Part shown: one piece after another, positions 21,390 through 33,216 of the stretch
Layout of the letters: every line of letters starts with the position of its first letter
How positions within the stretch are numbered: the first letter of the stretch is position 1
From: Pholiota molesta
Taxonomy: Eukaryota; Basidiomycota; Agaricomycetes; Agaricales; Strophariaceae
Reading direction: 5' to 3'
NCBI GenBank assembly: GCA_014925825.1
Contig: JACGCK010000272.1
Coordinates: forward strand, 1 to 53,911
Length of the DNA: 53,911 bases
The notes under the pieces: model-generated
Told to the model about the DNA's origin: nothing
The model's database searches: none
Seen by the model: the letters and a program-made list of their open reading frames with translations, nothing else
Program-made: the position numbers and the translations under genes

Positions 21390-22879
21390 TCATGAGTGAG
21401 TGGGATTAATTTCTACGCTTATATCTTTCCCATTATTCTCCGAGTTTGTATCTGACCCAGGCGAAGCGCTATGTGGTCCTTTCACCAATCCCATTCCACG
21501 CCCAAGGAGCAACCCAGGATGCGCGATGTTCGTCGTATACATGGCCAATGTGACCATAGCGCCATCAAGAACGTCTAGGGAGAGGGGTATCAGTAAGTAA
21601 GTAGCTTCGAGTTTATCATTCTACTCACTGAAGTAAACTTGCGTGCTGATAATCCTCCCGTTCCACCCATCGCTCAGTTCTATCGTTCGATACACGGCTC
21701 TGAATGGCGTAAAAATTGTCAGCCATTTGTTAAGAACAGAATTACTTTATATGAATACCGTATGAAGAGACATGTCGTGCTAAAAATCAAGGCCGCAGTC
21801 ATCAGTGACATTTTGTTGGTCATTGATTGTGGGTTTGCTGTGATCGTCTCGTCTTTCTCATCCATGGGAGCTTTGAGGATAGGCCAATCTCTTGCATAGC
21901 GCACGTAGAATTCCGAAGCACAGAGTGCATAGAGCGTGATCGTGACTGAAAAATTGAACGTTGAGATATACTGTCGATATACAAGCATACATATATGTCG
22001 GAAAAACGTACGCAGCTGGAACGAAATACCACCCAGCATAATATTTCCTCCCTGAGAAGAGTTAGAAGGGCACGTTACGGTGAGCTGATAAAACTCACGG
22101 GTGTCGGATCCAAGCCATTCCCAGATGCCGTTGCTGCCTTTCCACCCCCGACAGCTTGAACGATCAAAGATATGACATCCTATAACGCCATAAAAAAATC
22201 AAAGGGGTGAAACAGTTTATTGACACGGAAATGACTTTACGCAAGTACAGAACAAGATAGTGTCTAACCCAGTATCAGATTCGACCATCTATAAATCGAA
22301 AAACTTCAAAGCTTACACATCTTTGGGCTGAGCCGGCTGTATTGAGTCCCCAGCCGTTGAATCATCGCTCCAAAAATAACAAAATTGGCGGCGAGGAACG
22401 GTGTTGGTCCCAAAATAGTCGCTGTGATTCTTGAAAATAGTTAGCTGACATCACGGAGTCGCAGTAAGTACATTGCCAAGGGCATACGCACTGCATTTCG
22501 AAAGGCGACGATAGACTCGGTGAGAAGCTGGACCACAATCTCGCCGACCAGCCTATGATCTCGAGGAGGCCACACAGGCAAACGGTTGGTAAGAGCCACC
22601 ACATGCGATAGTAGGTGGCTTGCCCGAGGTGAGCAACTACGAAAGAGAGTGAGTAGAACTTCTGAAAAGAATTAGGGTCGTCGACATACGAGTTGAAAAG
22701 GCATAGAGAACGATGAAAGTTATTGCAACTCCTTCCGTTGGGATATAATGGTATGGAGAGCCTCTGAAATTATGCTTCGATCGTATCTCGAGCATCGTCG
22801 ACGCTATAAGAATATAGGGTAAAATTTAGGGAAATTTGAGCATTGATATGTACATACCAATCTCACTCAAGGGCGACAT
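21390..22879 (-). CDS. RTA1-like multi-pass membrane protein
   Basis: Fungal RTA1-family protein with seven predicted membrane spans, a family linked to lipid translocation and resistance to sterol- or amine-type toxicants. Ten small exons join in phase from ATG 22879 to TGA 21390-21392. Landmarks in order: MSPLSEI, YHYIPTEGVAITFIVLYAFS, MWWLLPTVCLCGLLEIIGW, TATILGPTPFLAANFVIFG, QRLGTQYSRLSPKMY, ILFCTCDVISLIVQAVGGG, GGNIMLGGISFQL, TLYALCASEFYVRYA, LIFSTTCLFIRAVYRTIEL, GWNGRIISTQVYFNVLDGAM and a hydrophilic tail. The first exon is only 22 nt (22858-22879) and one internal exon covers just YTILFCTC. The splice joins and the family pattern agree throughout. No frame break seen. Confidence 0.88.
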
Positions 22880-23443
22880 GGGCTTTTGACTTGACTTGGC
22901 TCTGATGATTCGTGCAGGAAGGGCGAACTGAGGGGTGTCAAGAATTGGACTTGGATATGTATAACGCCTGCCCCGAATAATTTAACACCATTCGGATTCA
23001 GTAATGCTGATGTTTGTCTCGAGAATCGAGATGTTTTCACAGCATGGTGAATGCATGGTAGAAAAGAAGCCAAATGAGGAAAACATCAATGTGCCACTCG
23101 GCGTCGTCGGGATGCTCGTGCTGCGGAACAAGAGTCAGCTTGCTGACATGTCGGCGGTAAGGGTATTGGACTTACCGGTGAGGCGCTAAACGCACTATGT
23201 AAAACACTCGCCAAGCCTTAGGAGTAAGATTGCTAGGTTTTGCAAACAGTTGACTGTACCTTGCTTCAAAAATTCGCCTATACATCCAACGGCATCCAGA
23301 CAGTTGCATCTAAGTTGACTTGAAAGACATCTGGGAGAGGAAGCAGTTTGAAAATGTTGAGCTGATATTGTTTCTTATCAAGAACGTTATCATGCCCAAG
23401 CGCTCGCCAAGTGATTGTCGGCAATCATTGGTACATATCGGCG
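22880..23443. other. Divergent intergenic region (RTA1 / F-box 2)
   Basis: Should contain promoters for both flanking genes. No exon or RNA gene recognised. Confidence 0.55.
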
Positions 23444-24457
23444 ATGTCCGACCTGGATCCCGACGATTTTTCTCCCCCAATTGTTTTCCCCTCAAAAAGC
23501 TCACACCTATGGCCAATGCATCAAGCTTCAAGCACAGGAATAATCGGCAATCTTCCAGAAATTTCCAACAATTCGAACCAAGCCGTTAACTTGATTCAGC
23601 CCAGAATATACACCAAGAATACACTGTCAATGCTGGGACAACACCAAATGGATTCAAATTGTGGGATCGAGGGCCTTCCCAACGAAATACTGCTTGAAAT
23701 CATCTCATATGGGTGTAACTCACAAGCAACGTATTTATCCCACCTTTTGATCAACAAGCGATTCTACGCGCTCGTCAAATACGATAGGCTTCAATGCATT
23801 CCCATCCGCATCAATTCGCAATCTTTGCGACCTTTCTTTGAGTTTGTGACAACACTAGGAATGGCTGAATATGTCCAGTATCTCTGGATTAACGGCACCC
23901 CACTCCTATGCTCTGAAATTGTTCGAGCTTGTCGCAACTTAATTTCCTTGGCATGTTCGAAGAAGGACTTGTACTCTCTGTGCACACCCCTCCCATCCGA
24001 CATAAACTTCAGACATACCCAATTGAGGGAGTTGACAATATTCGATAATTGGGACTGTTGGTACGCTCTGCAGGAACCACCTCATTACTATGCTTCTGAA
24101 CTCTTCTGTCAAATCACCCATCTACGCCTCCATGACCCTCTTTCAGTTTCCTTCACGGCGGACCTCCTCCCATCATTAACACATTTTTCTTGTTCGTGTC
24201 GGCCCAGACAACCTCCGGAACTGCAACTTACTAACGTCTCTTCTTTGCCAAAACTTGAGAACATCTCGATTACTACATATTTCTGGAGGAACGAACCTGT
24301 GGATGATAGGACATTAGATCTATTGGCAAAGGATAAACGAATCAAATTCTTGTTTTTTGGGCCGAATGAACCTGGAGAATTTGAGCTCTGGTGTGGGCGT
24401 GCCAGGAAAACTACTTGTTTATGGACGGCGCAAGCATCATTGAGGAAGATTCTTTAA
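23444..24457 (+). CDS. F-box protein 2, single exon
   Basis: F-box family protein, likely an SCF substrate adaptor. A continuous frame from ATG 23444 (MSDLDPDDFSPP) to TAA at 24455-24457 encodes about 337 residues. The F-box begins around residue 76 (IEGLPNEILLEIISYG, then LSHLLINKRFYALVKYDRL). It is followed by leucine-rich-repeat-like strands (MAEYVQYLWINGTPLL, CRNLISLACSKK, QLRELTIFDNW, QITHLRLHDPL, LPSLTHFSCSC, LPKLENISITTYFW). It ends with a short WxxxxSLRKIL tail. A shorter start at the Met just before DSNCGIEGLP is possible. No introns needed, unlike most neighbours. It belongs to a different F-box subfamily from the gene at 1575-3208. Confidence 0.8.
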   Translation: MSDLDPDDFSPPIVFPSKSSHLWPMHQASSTGIIGNLPEISNNSNQAVNLIQPRIYTKNTLSMLGQHQMDSNCGIEGLPNEILLEIISYGCNSQATYLSHLLINKRFYALVKYDRLQCIPIRINSQSLRPFFEFVTTLGMAEYVQYLWINGTPLLCSEIVRACRNLISLACSKKDLYSLCTPLPSDINFRHTQLRELTIFDNWDCWYALQEPPHYYASELFCQITHLRLHDPLSVSFTADLLPSLTHFSCSCRPRQPPELQLTNVSSLPKLENISITTYFWRNEPVDDRTLDLLAKDKRIKFLFFGPNEPGEFELWCGRARKTTCLWTAQASLRKIL

Positions 24458-24798
24458 CAGGGTAAGTTGGGTACCTTTCAAAGCGGGATCGCCAATTAAC
24501 GTTATCTTCTCGTTTTGCTTCAGATTAGGACGGTGATGTTAAAGATGACCAAAATGGCGAAAAACCGAAGCTACTATTCTCTCGCAAAAAATGAATGGGT
24601 TTTCGCTCAAAGAGTTTGGACGGTGCACACGAACCAGACGAGATCGCTCCTTGGAGTCCTGTTTCAGCATCATGCACGTGTTGCCGCTCCTATCCGCTTC
24701 CCAGAGTATAAATCTCCCCATTCTTGCTTCACTGTCTATACGCTTGTTACGCTTTCCCAATACTCTTCCCATCAATTTGGACTCTCGTTATTGCAATC
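24458..24798. promoter_or_regulatory. Upstream region of the DUF427 gene
   Basis: Holds a TATA-like box, TATAAAT at 24707-24713, about 85 nt before the start codon, followed by a pyrimidine-rich leader. Nothing else recognised. Confidence 0.45.
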
Positions 24799-25262
24799 AT
24801 GGTGCGCGTAACCTTAGACGACCATGTGCTCGCCGAATCCAACGATACAATCGTCGTCGAAGGCAACCACTACTTCCCCCCTACATCTGTTAGGACAGCC
24901 ATGCTGAGTCCATCAGAGACAACCTCAGTATGCCCATGGAAAGGGTGGGTACGCTTTGACCGTCCTACCCAATCACCTGAATCTCCTCTTGCTTATTTCC
25001 ATATCTTCAGAACTGCATCTTACTATGATGCTGTCTTGTCTGGAAAGACGACTGTTGACGACGTCGCATGGTCAGTTCAAACATATAACTCCAGAGCACC
25101 GTTTCTCAATTTTGGCATCCACAAGGTGCTATCCAGACACGATTTCGAAGAAGGCTAAACCTATCGAAGGTTATGTTGCATTTTACGCTGTACGTCATCG
25201 TACAATATGCATGACTGTTTGACCAATCCTACCTCTAGAATAAAGTCAACCTCGAGGAGTAG
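24799..25262 (+). CDS. DUF427 domain protein
   Basis: Small single-domain DUF427 protein of about 98 residues, a family found in bacteria and fungi with no firmly established activity. Four exons: 24799-24944, 25011-25070, 25126-25189 and 25239-25262. Together they give MVRVTLDDHVLAESNDTIVV, GNHYFPPTSVRTAMLSPSE, the hallmark CPWKGTASYYDAV, DDVAWCYPDT and KPIEGYVAFYANKVNLEE. The phase of every intron is consistent and the length matches the family. The hallmark W-K-G-x-A-x-Y core is intact. Codon use is ordinary. It lies head-to-tail behind F-box 2 and convergent with RIF1. The protein is probably cytosolic, as no signal peptide or membrane segment is visible. Confidence 0.9.
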
Positions 25263-25517
25263 GTTGGGTCAGTTTTCAAGACATTCTATAATAGTGCTTG
25301 GCAGAGTTCCACGAATAGGTCTCAACTTCTGCATGGAATACGGAATACAATGACAATTCAACTTGAATAATGATAAACATAAAGGTTGCAACACTAACGA
25401 GATAGAAAATGGAACTAGAAACCGGAGGTACGACAAATGAAGCGGAATTTCCATAGATAAAGTGGAAGTCCCCGTGACAGTATACAAAAAACTACGTACA
25501 GGCACATACCTCAGGCC

Positions 25518-28500
25518 TCAGGCCTCAGGGGTTCTTGGTCTGCTAGAGGCGAGTTTAGAGCAGATCTGCTCGTCAAGGACTTGGTTGATCTGATTCGCCA
25601 ACCTTCGGGCCTGTAATATTTCTTGCACATCCACTTGCGAGATGCCCACCGTATCAGTCAAGGCAGCGTAGGCGTTCCGAAGCGCGTCAAGTTGGGTGGA
25701 GATAGTCTTCGTCGTCAGTGGGCCTGGGCTCGTTTGATGCCTTCGCAAGGGTTGAGCATGAGAGAGGATATTGGAGGGAGAATCGTCGGGCTCTGGAGCC
25801 GGTTGTGAGCGATACCGGGGTCGAGATTGTGCTGGGTACTTCCCCAGCGAGGGGCTGAGAATGTCTTCATCAGAATCATCTTGATCTACGGCACCTCCAT
25901 TAATGCCTAACAAAAAAAAAAGATACTCGACTTTTTATTTACCTGAAGCTGCTTCAGTATCATCATTCTCGATACCAAGATCAGGGTCATCCTGACTGTC
26001 GGGAACGAAAAAGTCTTTGCAAAGCATAAGTAAGGAAAAAGCGTATTAATAGCCTTGTGTAAAATAACTCACCAGGATCATCCTCTTGTCCCTCCCGCAC
26101 TGCTTGCAATTCAGCAGTGGAAACAACTCGCTCCCAAGTATCGTAGTCCTCCGAAGATCGCATAGCCACAGGGGAACTGGTCAGGGGGTGAACGGGGTGT
26201 GTGTCAGCGTCAGGAATTGTCGTATTCCGATGAGTCTCAAGCCAGGGCGTCCTGCTGCCTCTGTCAAATCCTTTCCGTGACTGTGATGGCTGGCTGGCAG
26301 AGGGCGGAGGAATCGGGGAAGAGTTGCGAGTTACAGGCTCGGATGTCGACGACAAGAGCATGCTGACATTAGATTTGTAAGATAGGCTAGGTTCGTGTGC
26401 GCGTTCTTTGCCTGCTCGGGATTTGAAATTGATACGTGGTATGTCCATACGTGATATGTCGAAGCGACGTCGTTTCGCATTGGAAGGAGCTGTGAAGAAG
26501 ATGAGTCGAAGTAAATATGCTTTGGATAGAAAACAACGTACTCTCAAAATCAGCAGGACGTTTCGACGTAGAAGCAAGGTTGGCATTGTTGCGCGAGTGT
26601 GAAAGCTGACTATCTTGTTCCATACTTTGCGAACGACTGTAACGACCGCCATAGTTTTGAGGCGTATTATCTTCTTTTACTGGAAAATTGGCAAATGGCA
26701 TGTCTAGGGATGGTAATGTTTGGTTCCTCCGAGTCGGGGTAGTAGTACCATGAGAAGCCTCCGCAGCATTGACTTCAGGATCAAATATCGCTTCATAATC
26801 TGCAGGATAACTTTGAGGACCAAAAGACATGGACTCCGCAAGTTGGGAATCTGGGATAGAAGTGTCCTAGACCATATAACGCTAAATTCATTTTCGGAGG
26901 ACTACAAGAATGGACTGCGTACTCACCAAACTCTGTGACCCTGAATCCGAGGGGATATCATCCGCAAAACTATCATCGCAGAAATCACTCCAAGCTTGGA
27001 GACACGCTTTGATCTGGAGCGGGTAGAGATTCTTGGGAATGTCCTTTCGAATATGGTATGTGGATCGCCAGAATGTTTGAAAAGCGAATACGCCATCTCC
27101 GCGGATGCGAAGAAAAACGGACTGGATAAAGTCTGCGAGGTCGGTGAGCACCGAAATTGAAGGTTCAACTTCGGAAAGCAATTCGAGAGGGCGCTTATAT
27201 AGCAAGGTGACCTATGGAAATGCATCAGATCGTAAAATTGATGATAACTCGCTATAACCTACCACTTCGTCGTGCAAGGCGCTGGTCAGTAGTTCTCGCT
27301 CGTCGGTAATCCAGCAACAGAGGCTCTTCTGCATTGTAGAAAGAAAGGCAACGATTTCCGACGCGTTCAATTTCGATAATACTTCCCCGACCAGCCTGAG
27401 CAACTGAAGAGCCGCGTCATGTTTGCCTTCTTTCATGTCAGTGTCGTGGTAACACATCTGAAGGCATTCATCGACGAAGGAGAGGAGCTTCGGCTCAATC
27501 TCCGATAACGGGTCGGGCAACGACTGCGAGAGCAACTTGCAAAGTATCCGTGGTTTGGTCTTTAATCTGTCAAGGATGAATGAGCACGAGCCGGAAGAAA
27601 ATTGCATCTAACTCACGAATCCAACTTCGAATCCGGAAGTACCTCGAAGAAACGAGAGGTGAGAACTCGTCGAGACTGATGAGCTCCCATACCAACTTCG
27701 AAAGCTTTGTTGAGCACTTGCTCCCATCTTTCAAATTCAGTGGGGTCCATTTCCCAGGCGCTACAGCATTGGTGAGCGATAGTGACGTCGTATATGGATT
27801 GGAGCTTACCCAATCGGTATGGCTAGTAGACGTAGAAGGTCCATCCAATCCGCACCATCTGCAACGAAAGCATCGCTCCCAGCCACCACACACCATAATT
27901 GTCTGGTAATGTCCATTCTCGTCTCATTCTCAGCGCGAACGTGAAGAATATGCAGAAGTGCAGGTATGCCCACGGATATGAGATCTCTGCACATCTGACG
28001 CCACATACCCTTCACGCTATCATCCGAAAGATCGAAAGGTTTCTCCAACAATCGTTCCAGGACAGTCTCCGCAGGAGAAGAAAGCCACTCCTTCGAGAAC
28101 ACGTTTCTCAAAACACCCCAGAGCTTCGACAGGAAGGTGATATAGCGAAGCTGTTGATCCGGTGTGTGCAGTGGCGTGGAAAAGGCGGTCAGGATATCGC
28201 TGACGGTCTTAGCGAATGGTGAGGGGGCTGTGAAGTGATGATGGCTCTGAATCAAGTCCCCTCGAACAAGGAGAAGGGCTTGCCAGACACCGAGAAGACT
28301 CTATTGACGTACTTTGAATATTATCATGGTAAAAAAATGATGTGGATGACTCACTGAAATATTCTGATCGACATCCAGACAGTGTTGGGCCGCTTTGATC
28401 CAACCTTGTGTTAGCTCGTCCCAGTGCGCTGAGACCTCTTCCTCTGAGAGGGGGGCCAGCCGTTTGAAGTTAAATTCGACACAAGAAACGCGAAGTTCAC

Positions 28501-30318
28501 TCGATTTTTGTGACAGAAGGGAGCCGTCTACAAGAGTCCATGGAAATGGGATCGTTGGTGATGCGCGAGAGTGTTGGACAGAAGACGATGCGCCGATACT
28601 TGCCACCAATCTGCCCAAGACTTGGATTCCATCTCCCTTCGAAGCTGGATTATCGGATTTGAGCAATGCCAGTGTCACATCCAAAACTTTCTGCACGTCC
28701 GCACTCGAGTGCTCCCCGTCGTGAGGACAGAGCAAAGCGTCAATGATGTCAAGCGAAAGTCGACTTCTTCGCTCCTGGAGCACGATTTGGTAGGCACTCT
28801 CACGAGTCGATCGTAAAGATTCAAGGTCGTCCTGGTCGTCATCTGGATCCGCCTGTGTCGGAAGACGACGAAAAGCCCATACGAGAATTCTCCAGAGTTC
28901 TGGGTGCGCATGTCGGATGTTCGATCGTTTTTGACCTGCAACCTGTGCGATCGTTTTGACCAGAAGTCGGAGGGGACGTGGAGATGTCCAAAGAAAGCGA
29001 TCCAAAAGGACGAGAAATGAGGATGCCACCGCCAGTGCGAAGGATGGACCATGGTCCTGCCAGAAGTCGTCGCCTGCGAGGGCAGATTGGAGAATATCGG
29101 GAAGAAGAGGATCACGTTGTGATAGATTTTGCCGCCTCCGAGCAGATTGCCTGTCCAAATAGTTGCAAGCCCTCTCAGTAGCCTCGCTCCTCGGATACGA
29201 ATCACCATTCTCTGATTTAAGTTTCGCCACGGCAAAGCCGCATAGAGCTAACGCCGCGGTGAGTCTGAGATCCAATGATTCAGCGTTGAGATGGTCCAAG
29301 ACAGCAGGTAATAGGTCAATGAACGAATTGACGAAAGTTGGGTGTCGTGTAGAGATACAGTGAATAGCCTTATATGACATGGTGTTAGTGCTGATATAAA
29401 ACCCAGATAAGAAAAATGATCACTTTGAGAGCTTTCGCCCTAGTCGAAGAGCGCCGTATTTTATCAGATAGGGAGCTCTGTAAAACAGTTACAATTGCAA
29501 CATTGGCAGAAAGTAAAACCGAGGCAGGCAATTGTTGGACTTTCAGTATCCATAACACGGTGTCGTACGTCTTGTCGATATTGGGTATGGGTGGATTAGT
29601 AACAGTGCACAGTGAAAGGACGTCACGGAGAAGGGGAACGAGAAGGTTATCTGTAGAAAGAAAGGAAGTGGTATCGATACGTGATATACTTGAAAGCAGT
29701 GGTGAACTCACCGGAAAACATAGAGTACAACATAGGGAACACGAATATATCTGATGCGAAACGAAGTGCATATTGACAGAGTAAAATGTTATCTGTCATG
29801 GTTTGGATGTCATCAACGTCATTTGAAGAGTCGAGAACAAAAGACGAGGCGCTGAACGAATATTGTTGGGGCTCAGAATCAAAAGGGCTGGGTAAGAGAC
29901 GCTGGAGATCGCGTGAGATGCATTGTGTGATTTCTGATGCATTTTCTTGGAAGGCCAGCATGCAAGGCATAGGTTCGTTAGTCGAAAGCACACGGGTCAT
30001 TAGGGATCGTATCCTTGTCGAAAGCACATTATAGGCCTCCACTAGATCGTGAGTAGAAATACAACATTGTCCGGGGTACGTTATGGATTCTAAGAGAGTT
30101 CGGATTGGAGAAGCAAAGTAAGTTTTCGAACTTAGCGACGAGGGTAAGCGAGGTGCAAATTCAGTGGGGTTTTGAGCCATGAAAAAATCAGCGGAAGACT
30201 GCGGAGTGGTACAGATGAAAGACGGATTACAATCGACTTTCAGAATTTGAGGTTGCGTGGAGCGATGAGATGAATTATATCTGTGACCGTCTTTGAGGAT
30301 CGAGGATGATAATGTCAT
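25518..30318 (-). CDS. RIF1: Rif1-like telomere/replication-timing factor
   Basis: Large HEAT-repeat protein matching fungal Rif1, a chromatin factor that recruits protein phosphatase 1 to control replication timing and telomeres. ATG is placed at 30318. The first residues, MTLSSSILKDG, contain a SILK PP1-docking motif. Rif1 N-terminal (HEAT) sequence follows: NLLVPLLRDVLSLCTV, WILKVQQLPASVL, KAIHCISTRHPTFVNSF, SLDLRLTAALALCGFAVAKL and VLDVTLALLKSDNPASKGD. The tail is disordered and acidic/Ser-rich, ending with a short helix (QLDALRNAYAALTDTVG, VDVQEILQARRLANQINQVL). Main exons: 29712-30318, 29424-29650, 28355-29368, 27810-28300, 27617-27760, 27263-27566, 26927-27211, then three or four further exons down to 25518. 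No frame break seen. The exact 5' end could lie upstream; in-frame sequence is open to 30432. Confidence 0.8.
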
Positions 30319-31496
30319 GACAAGACGTTCCGAGGACCAGGAATACAGATGCTCGTTGCACGAGGTCTCTGTCAGAGGTACCGAAGTAGATATATGCGCG
30401 TTGAACGTCCTTTGGAGGAAACAGCTCCACAAGTTTCGTGTGAATTCATATGTTCCTTTGACTTGAAGTTCAGATCGTTTCCTTCAAACGCCAATTTCTG
30501 AAGATCAACCACAGTGGCACCTGCTTCAGTCGACAGTTCAATAGGTGGGATGTGAGACCTACGAACCTCTGGCCGATGTCTCGCACGCTACTAGCTTGGC
30601 TCTCAAAGAGTATGACAAAGAGATCCGAAGCGATATAGGTTTCGATAGAAAGTCGCCCTAGGACCCGTCAGGCAGATGTACGTGGTGGTGGGCACAAGCA
30701 TAAATGGACGCGGTACCGCGTAGGTATCAAATTTAGCTTTTTCCATATTTAGACACACGTGATCTGTAACGTACGTTGATCAAGTTCACACAGTCACGCT
30801 TAATTGTCACACTTTATTCTGACTAGTCACAAATGTGACAAGATTCAAAATCAACCTGACTTTGCTCTTGCTTTGCTCTTACCAGGCTCTTACCTGGCTC
30901 TGACCGTCGTTTGACCGGGGAACGGGGAACTGTTCGTCTCGAAGATTATCTTTTCCGATTACATCTGCTCCGAATCTCCACTGAAACCCTCAAGTTGGCC
31001 AGCCTTGTATTCCTTCTACGTACCGCTTGTTTACAGTTACGGCGCTAAAATCTGGCGCAAGACTCATTGAATTTACTTGAACAGCGTTTTGGAAGCGCGA
31101 TGACCACTAGGATGTACTCCTCGGTGGCCATAGGCGTAGACCGAATGCTTTGCGTCAGATCGGCATGCTGTTCTTAAGGTTAACTATCGGGGTTTTCACT
31201 GCGGGCGTCTTGCTAGTGCAAAGGAGACTGTAGCGTGTGCCGTTAGGATACCGAACTTGTTCGATGCAGCCTGGTGCGCTTTCTCGAACACAGTAGAGCT
31301 TTGTGTATCTGCACTATTTTCATCACCTGTTCCACACTTCCGACGATCCAGTCCATTTCTAAAGGGCTCCTATTGGGCAGTAAAAGTCACTTCTCACGAG
31401 AATCCTTCCAAACTTCTATCATTCTCATTTACATCACCAACACCCACCGAAAAAAAAAAATCGTGAAACAAATACCCGGGCGCTACCTTCGATACG
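30319..31496. other. Divergent intergenic region (RIF1 / Kre9-like A)
   Basis: About 1.2 kb. Contains short direct repeats around 30865-30910 (variants of 'gctttgctcttac' and 'ggctcttac'). Otherwise no feature recognised. Confidence 0.5.
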
Positions 31497-32150
31497 ATGT
31501 TCAAGCACTCTGGGATATGGACTGTCCTCATACCCCTCTTCATGCTTTTCATTGGCGCGCTCGCTGGTCCTTGCATGCCATGTCAAACTCAAAATAGGAG
31601 ACAAACTCCTTGGGATCATACGCTCCCCCTCCGCGGTGTTCAGGATCGCAGTCCGAGAATCACGAATCCTACCAATGGAACGGTATGGAACGCAGGTTCC
31701 GATGTTGTTGTTACGTGGTATGCTCTGTTCCGCTGGATATCTGGGCTTCAAGACGCTGATCATTTTGGGACTTTCGACAATAAGGGATCTCCCCGACATG
31801 ACTGGTAAAACCTCTAATGCAAAAGGAACGCTACTCTTGGGATACCCCGAAGATGGAAGCGACGACGAGCATCTGAGCATTGGTTCGTACTGGTCTCCGT
31901 TTATCTCCTATATCTCCGGAGATTTCTGACCCGATGCGCGCGTATACTCTAGAGCACCTTTTGGCTTCAAACGTTGATCTCAGTAAGGGACTTATGACCA
32001 TCAAGTGTCCAAAAGTTGAACCTCGTAATAATTATGTCGTTCGTGAGTTTATTTTATCGTCCAAATGGGATCCGTCTCCTTGTCTGACCAATTCTTTTAG
32101 TGCTCAGTGACACTGAGAATCGTAGCCCGCAGTTTACGATCAAACACTAA
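31497..32150 (+). CDS. Kre9/Knh1-like secreted Ser/Thr-rich protein A
   Basis: Secreted protein with the Kre9/Knh1 N-terminal Ig-like domain found in fungal cell-wall glycan assembly and GPI-anchored proteins. Four exons: 31497-31717, 31785-31882, 31953-32042, 32101-32150. A signal peptide (MFKHSGIWTVLIPLFMLFIG) leads to a short linker. The domain follows: SPRITNPTNGTVWNAGSDVV, VTW, KGTLLLGYPEDGS, ASNVDLSKGLMTIKCP, NNYVVLLSDTENRSPQFTI. It ends right after the domain, with no Ser/Thr stalk or GPI signal, so it is a minimal secreted form. Tandem with the similar gene at 33217-33787, which shares intron positions. Divergent in sequence from it, so the duplication is old. Confidence 0.82.
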
Positions 32151-32528
32151 GACTTTGTTGGGCTCAGGAATATGCTATGCTCTCTGTATTTTCGCACTAG
32201 ATCCATGTGGTTTGCTTATGATGCCACATGTATGTAATGAACGCTGGATCACTCGCCAGGCAATGGTAGCGCTGTTCGTATTTGCTTTTAACCGCCGGGC
32301 CCCATCTAGGAATCAGTAACTTTAATGCCCACTCCTAACGGACAGTTGTACTATTCTGGAGGCGTTCCTTGCTCACACTGATTCATTGCTCGAGGAAATA
32401 CTTCCAATCTCCTTGAGATAAACTTTCGTACTTATTGGCCTTCCGGATACTAACTCTGTCCTTTCAAGCCGTTAGGGCCATACACTATCTATCAATGACG
32501 CTGGACTCCACCTCATCAAAGAGAAGCT

Positions 32529-32567
32529 CGTACCATATCCTGTAGCTCCGTACCATATCCTGTAGCT
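32529..32567. repeat. 20-bp tandem duplication
   Basis: The unit cgtaccatatcctgtagctc occurs twice head-to-tail with only the last base differing. Probably a simple replication-slippage duplication. Confidence 0.85.
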
Positions 32568-33045
32568 TTTACTAGCGGCGGTCACCTATTCTGCAAGGGT
32601 TCAACACCATGCATCTATACTATGCTGCATAGACAGTCAAGAACACAGTTCCGGAGCTTGAAGCGGTGAATATGCGCATAAATCAAACTTCAATTATGCA
32701 GAAGATACGCCCAGAGGAAAAATTTGACTTGCGATAGGGAACACAGATCTCGAAGCATTAAGTAAATCTGGAAGTGGAAGTGCTCAGTAGCTCTGATGAA
32801 TCGCATATTTGCGTCTCCCGTTGACAGTTCCGAAGTCATGAAAACACGAGGCGAGGAATACGCCGCGCCTAGGTGCCTGCGTGCAGTTATTGTACTGATT
32901 GTATCTGGTATCTTGACCTTGAAATGTCGCTGGAGCCCAAAAATCTATGATGCGGCACCAGCCTCGTGCACCTGGGTGCATGGAATAGTGCTTCTACCCA
33001 TCAAAGCAAAAGAAGTGCACTGAAAGATTCCCGCATCGATCGAGG

Positions 33046-33052
33046 TATAAAG
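33046..33052 (+). promoter_or_regulatory. TATA-like element of Kre9-like B
   Basis: TATAAAG about 165 nt upstream of the start codon, followed by a C/T-rich leader. Reasonable core promoter for the downstream gene. Confidence 0.5.
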
Positions 33053-33216
33053 CCGCGCCTACTCGAGGCACTAGTGTTTCCTCAGTACTATTATCTCCTA
33101 CTATTCACTTGCTCTTTCAACGAACGCTCCGCAACGTCTTCCTGCCCTATATCTTGCCCGCCCATTGTCGTTTCTCATCCACTATCGGTCCTAGTCTAAA
33201 TAATCAGCTTCTCGAC

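Larger units (their letters stand above)
32151..33216. other. Spacer between the two Kre9-like genes
   Basis: No gene recognised. Includes a 20-bp tandem duplication (32529-32567) and a TATA-like box for the downstream gene (33046-33052). Confidence 0.5.
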
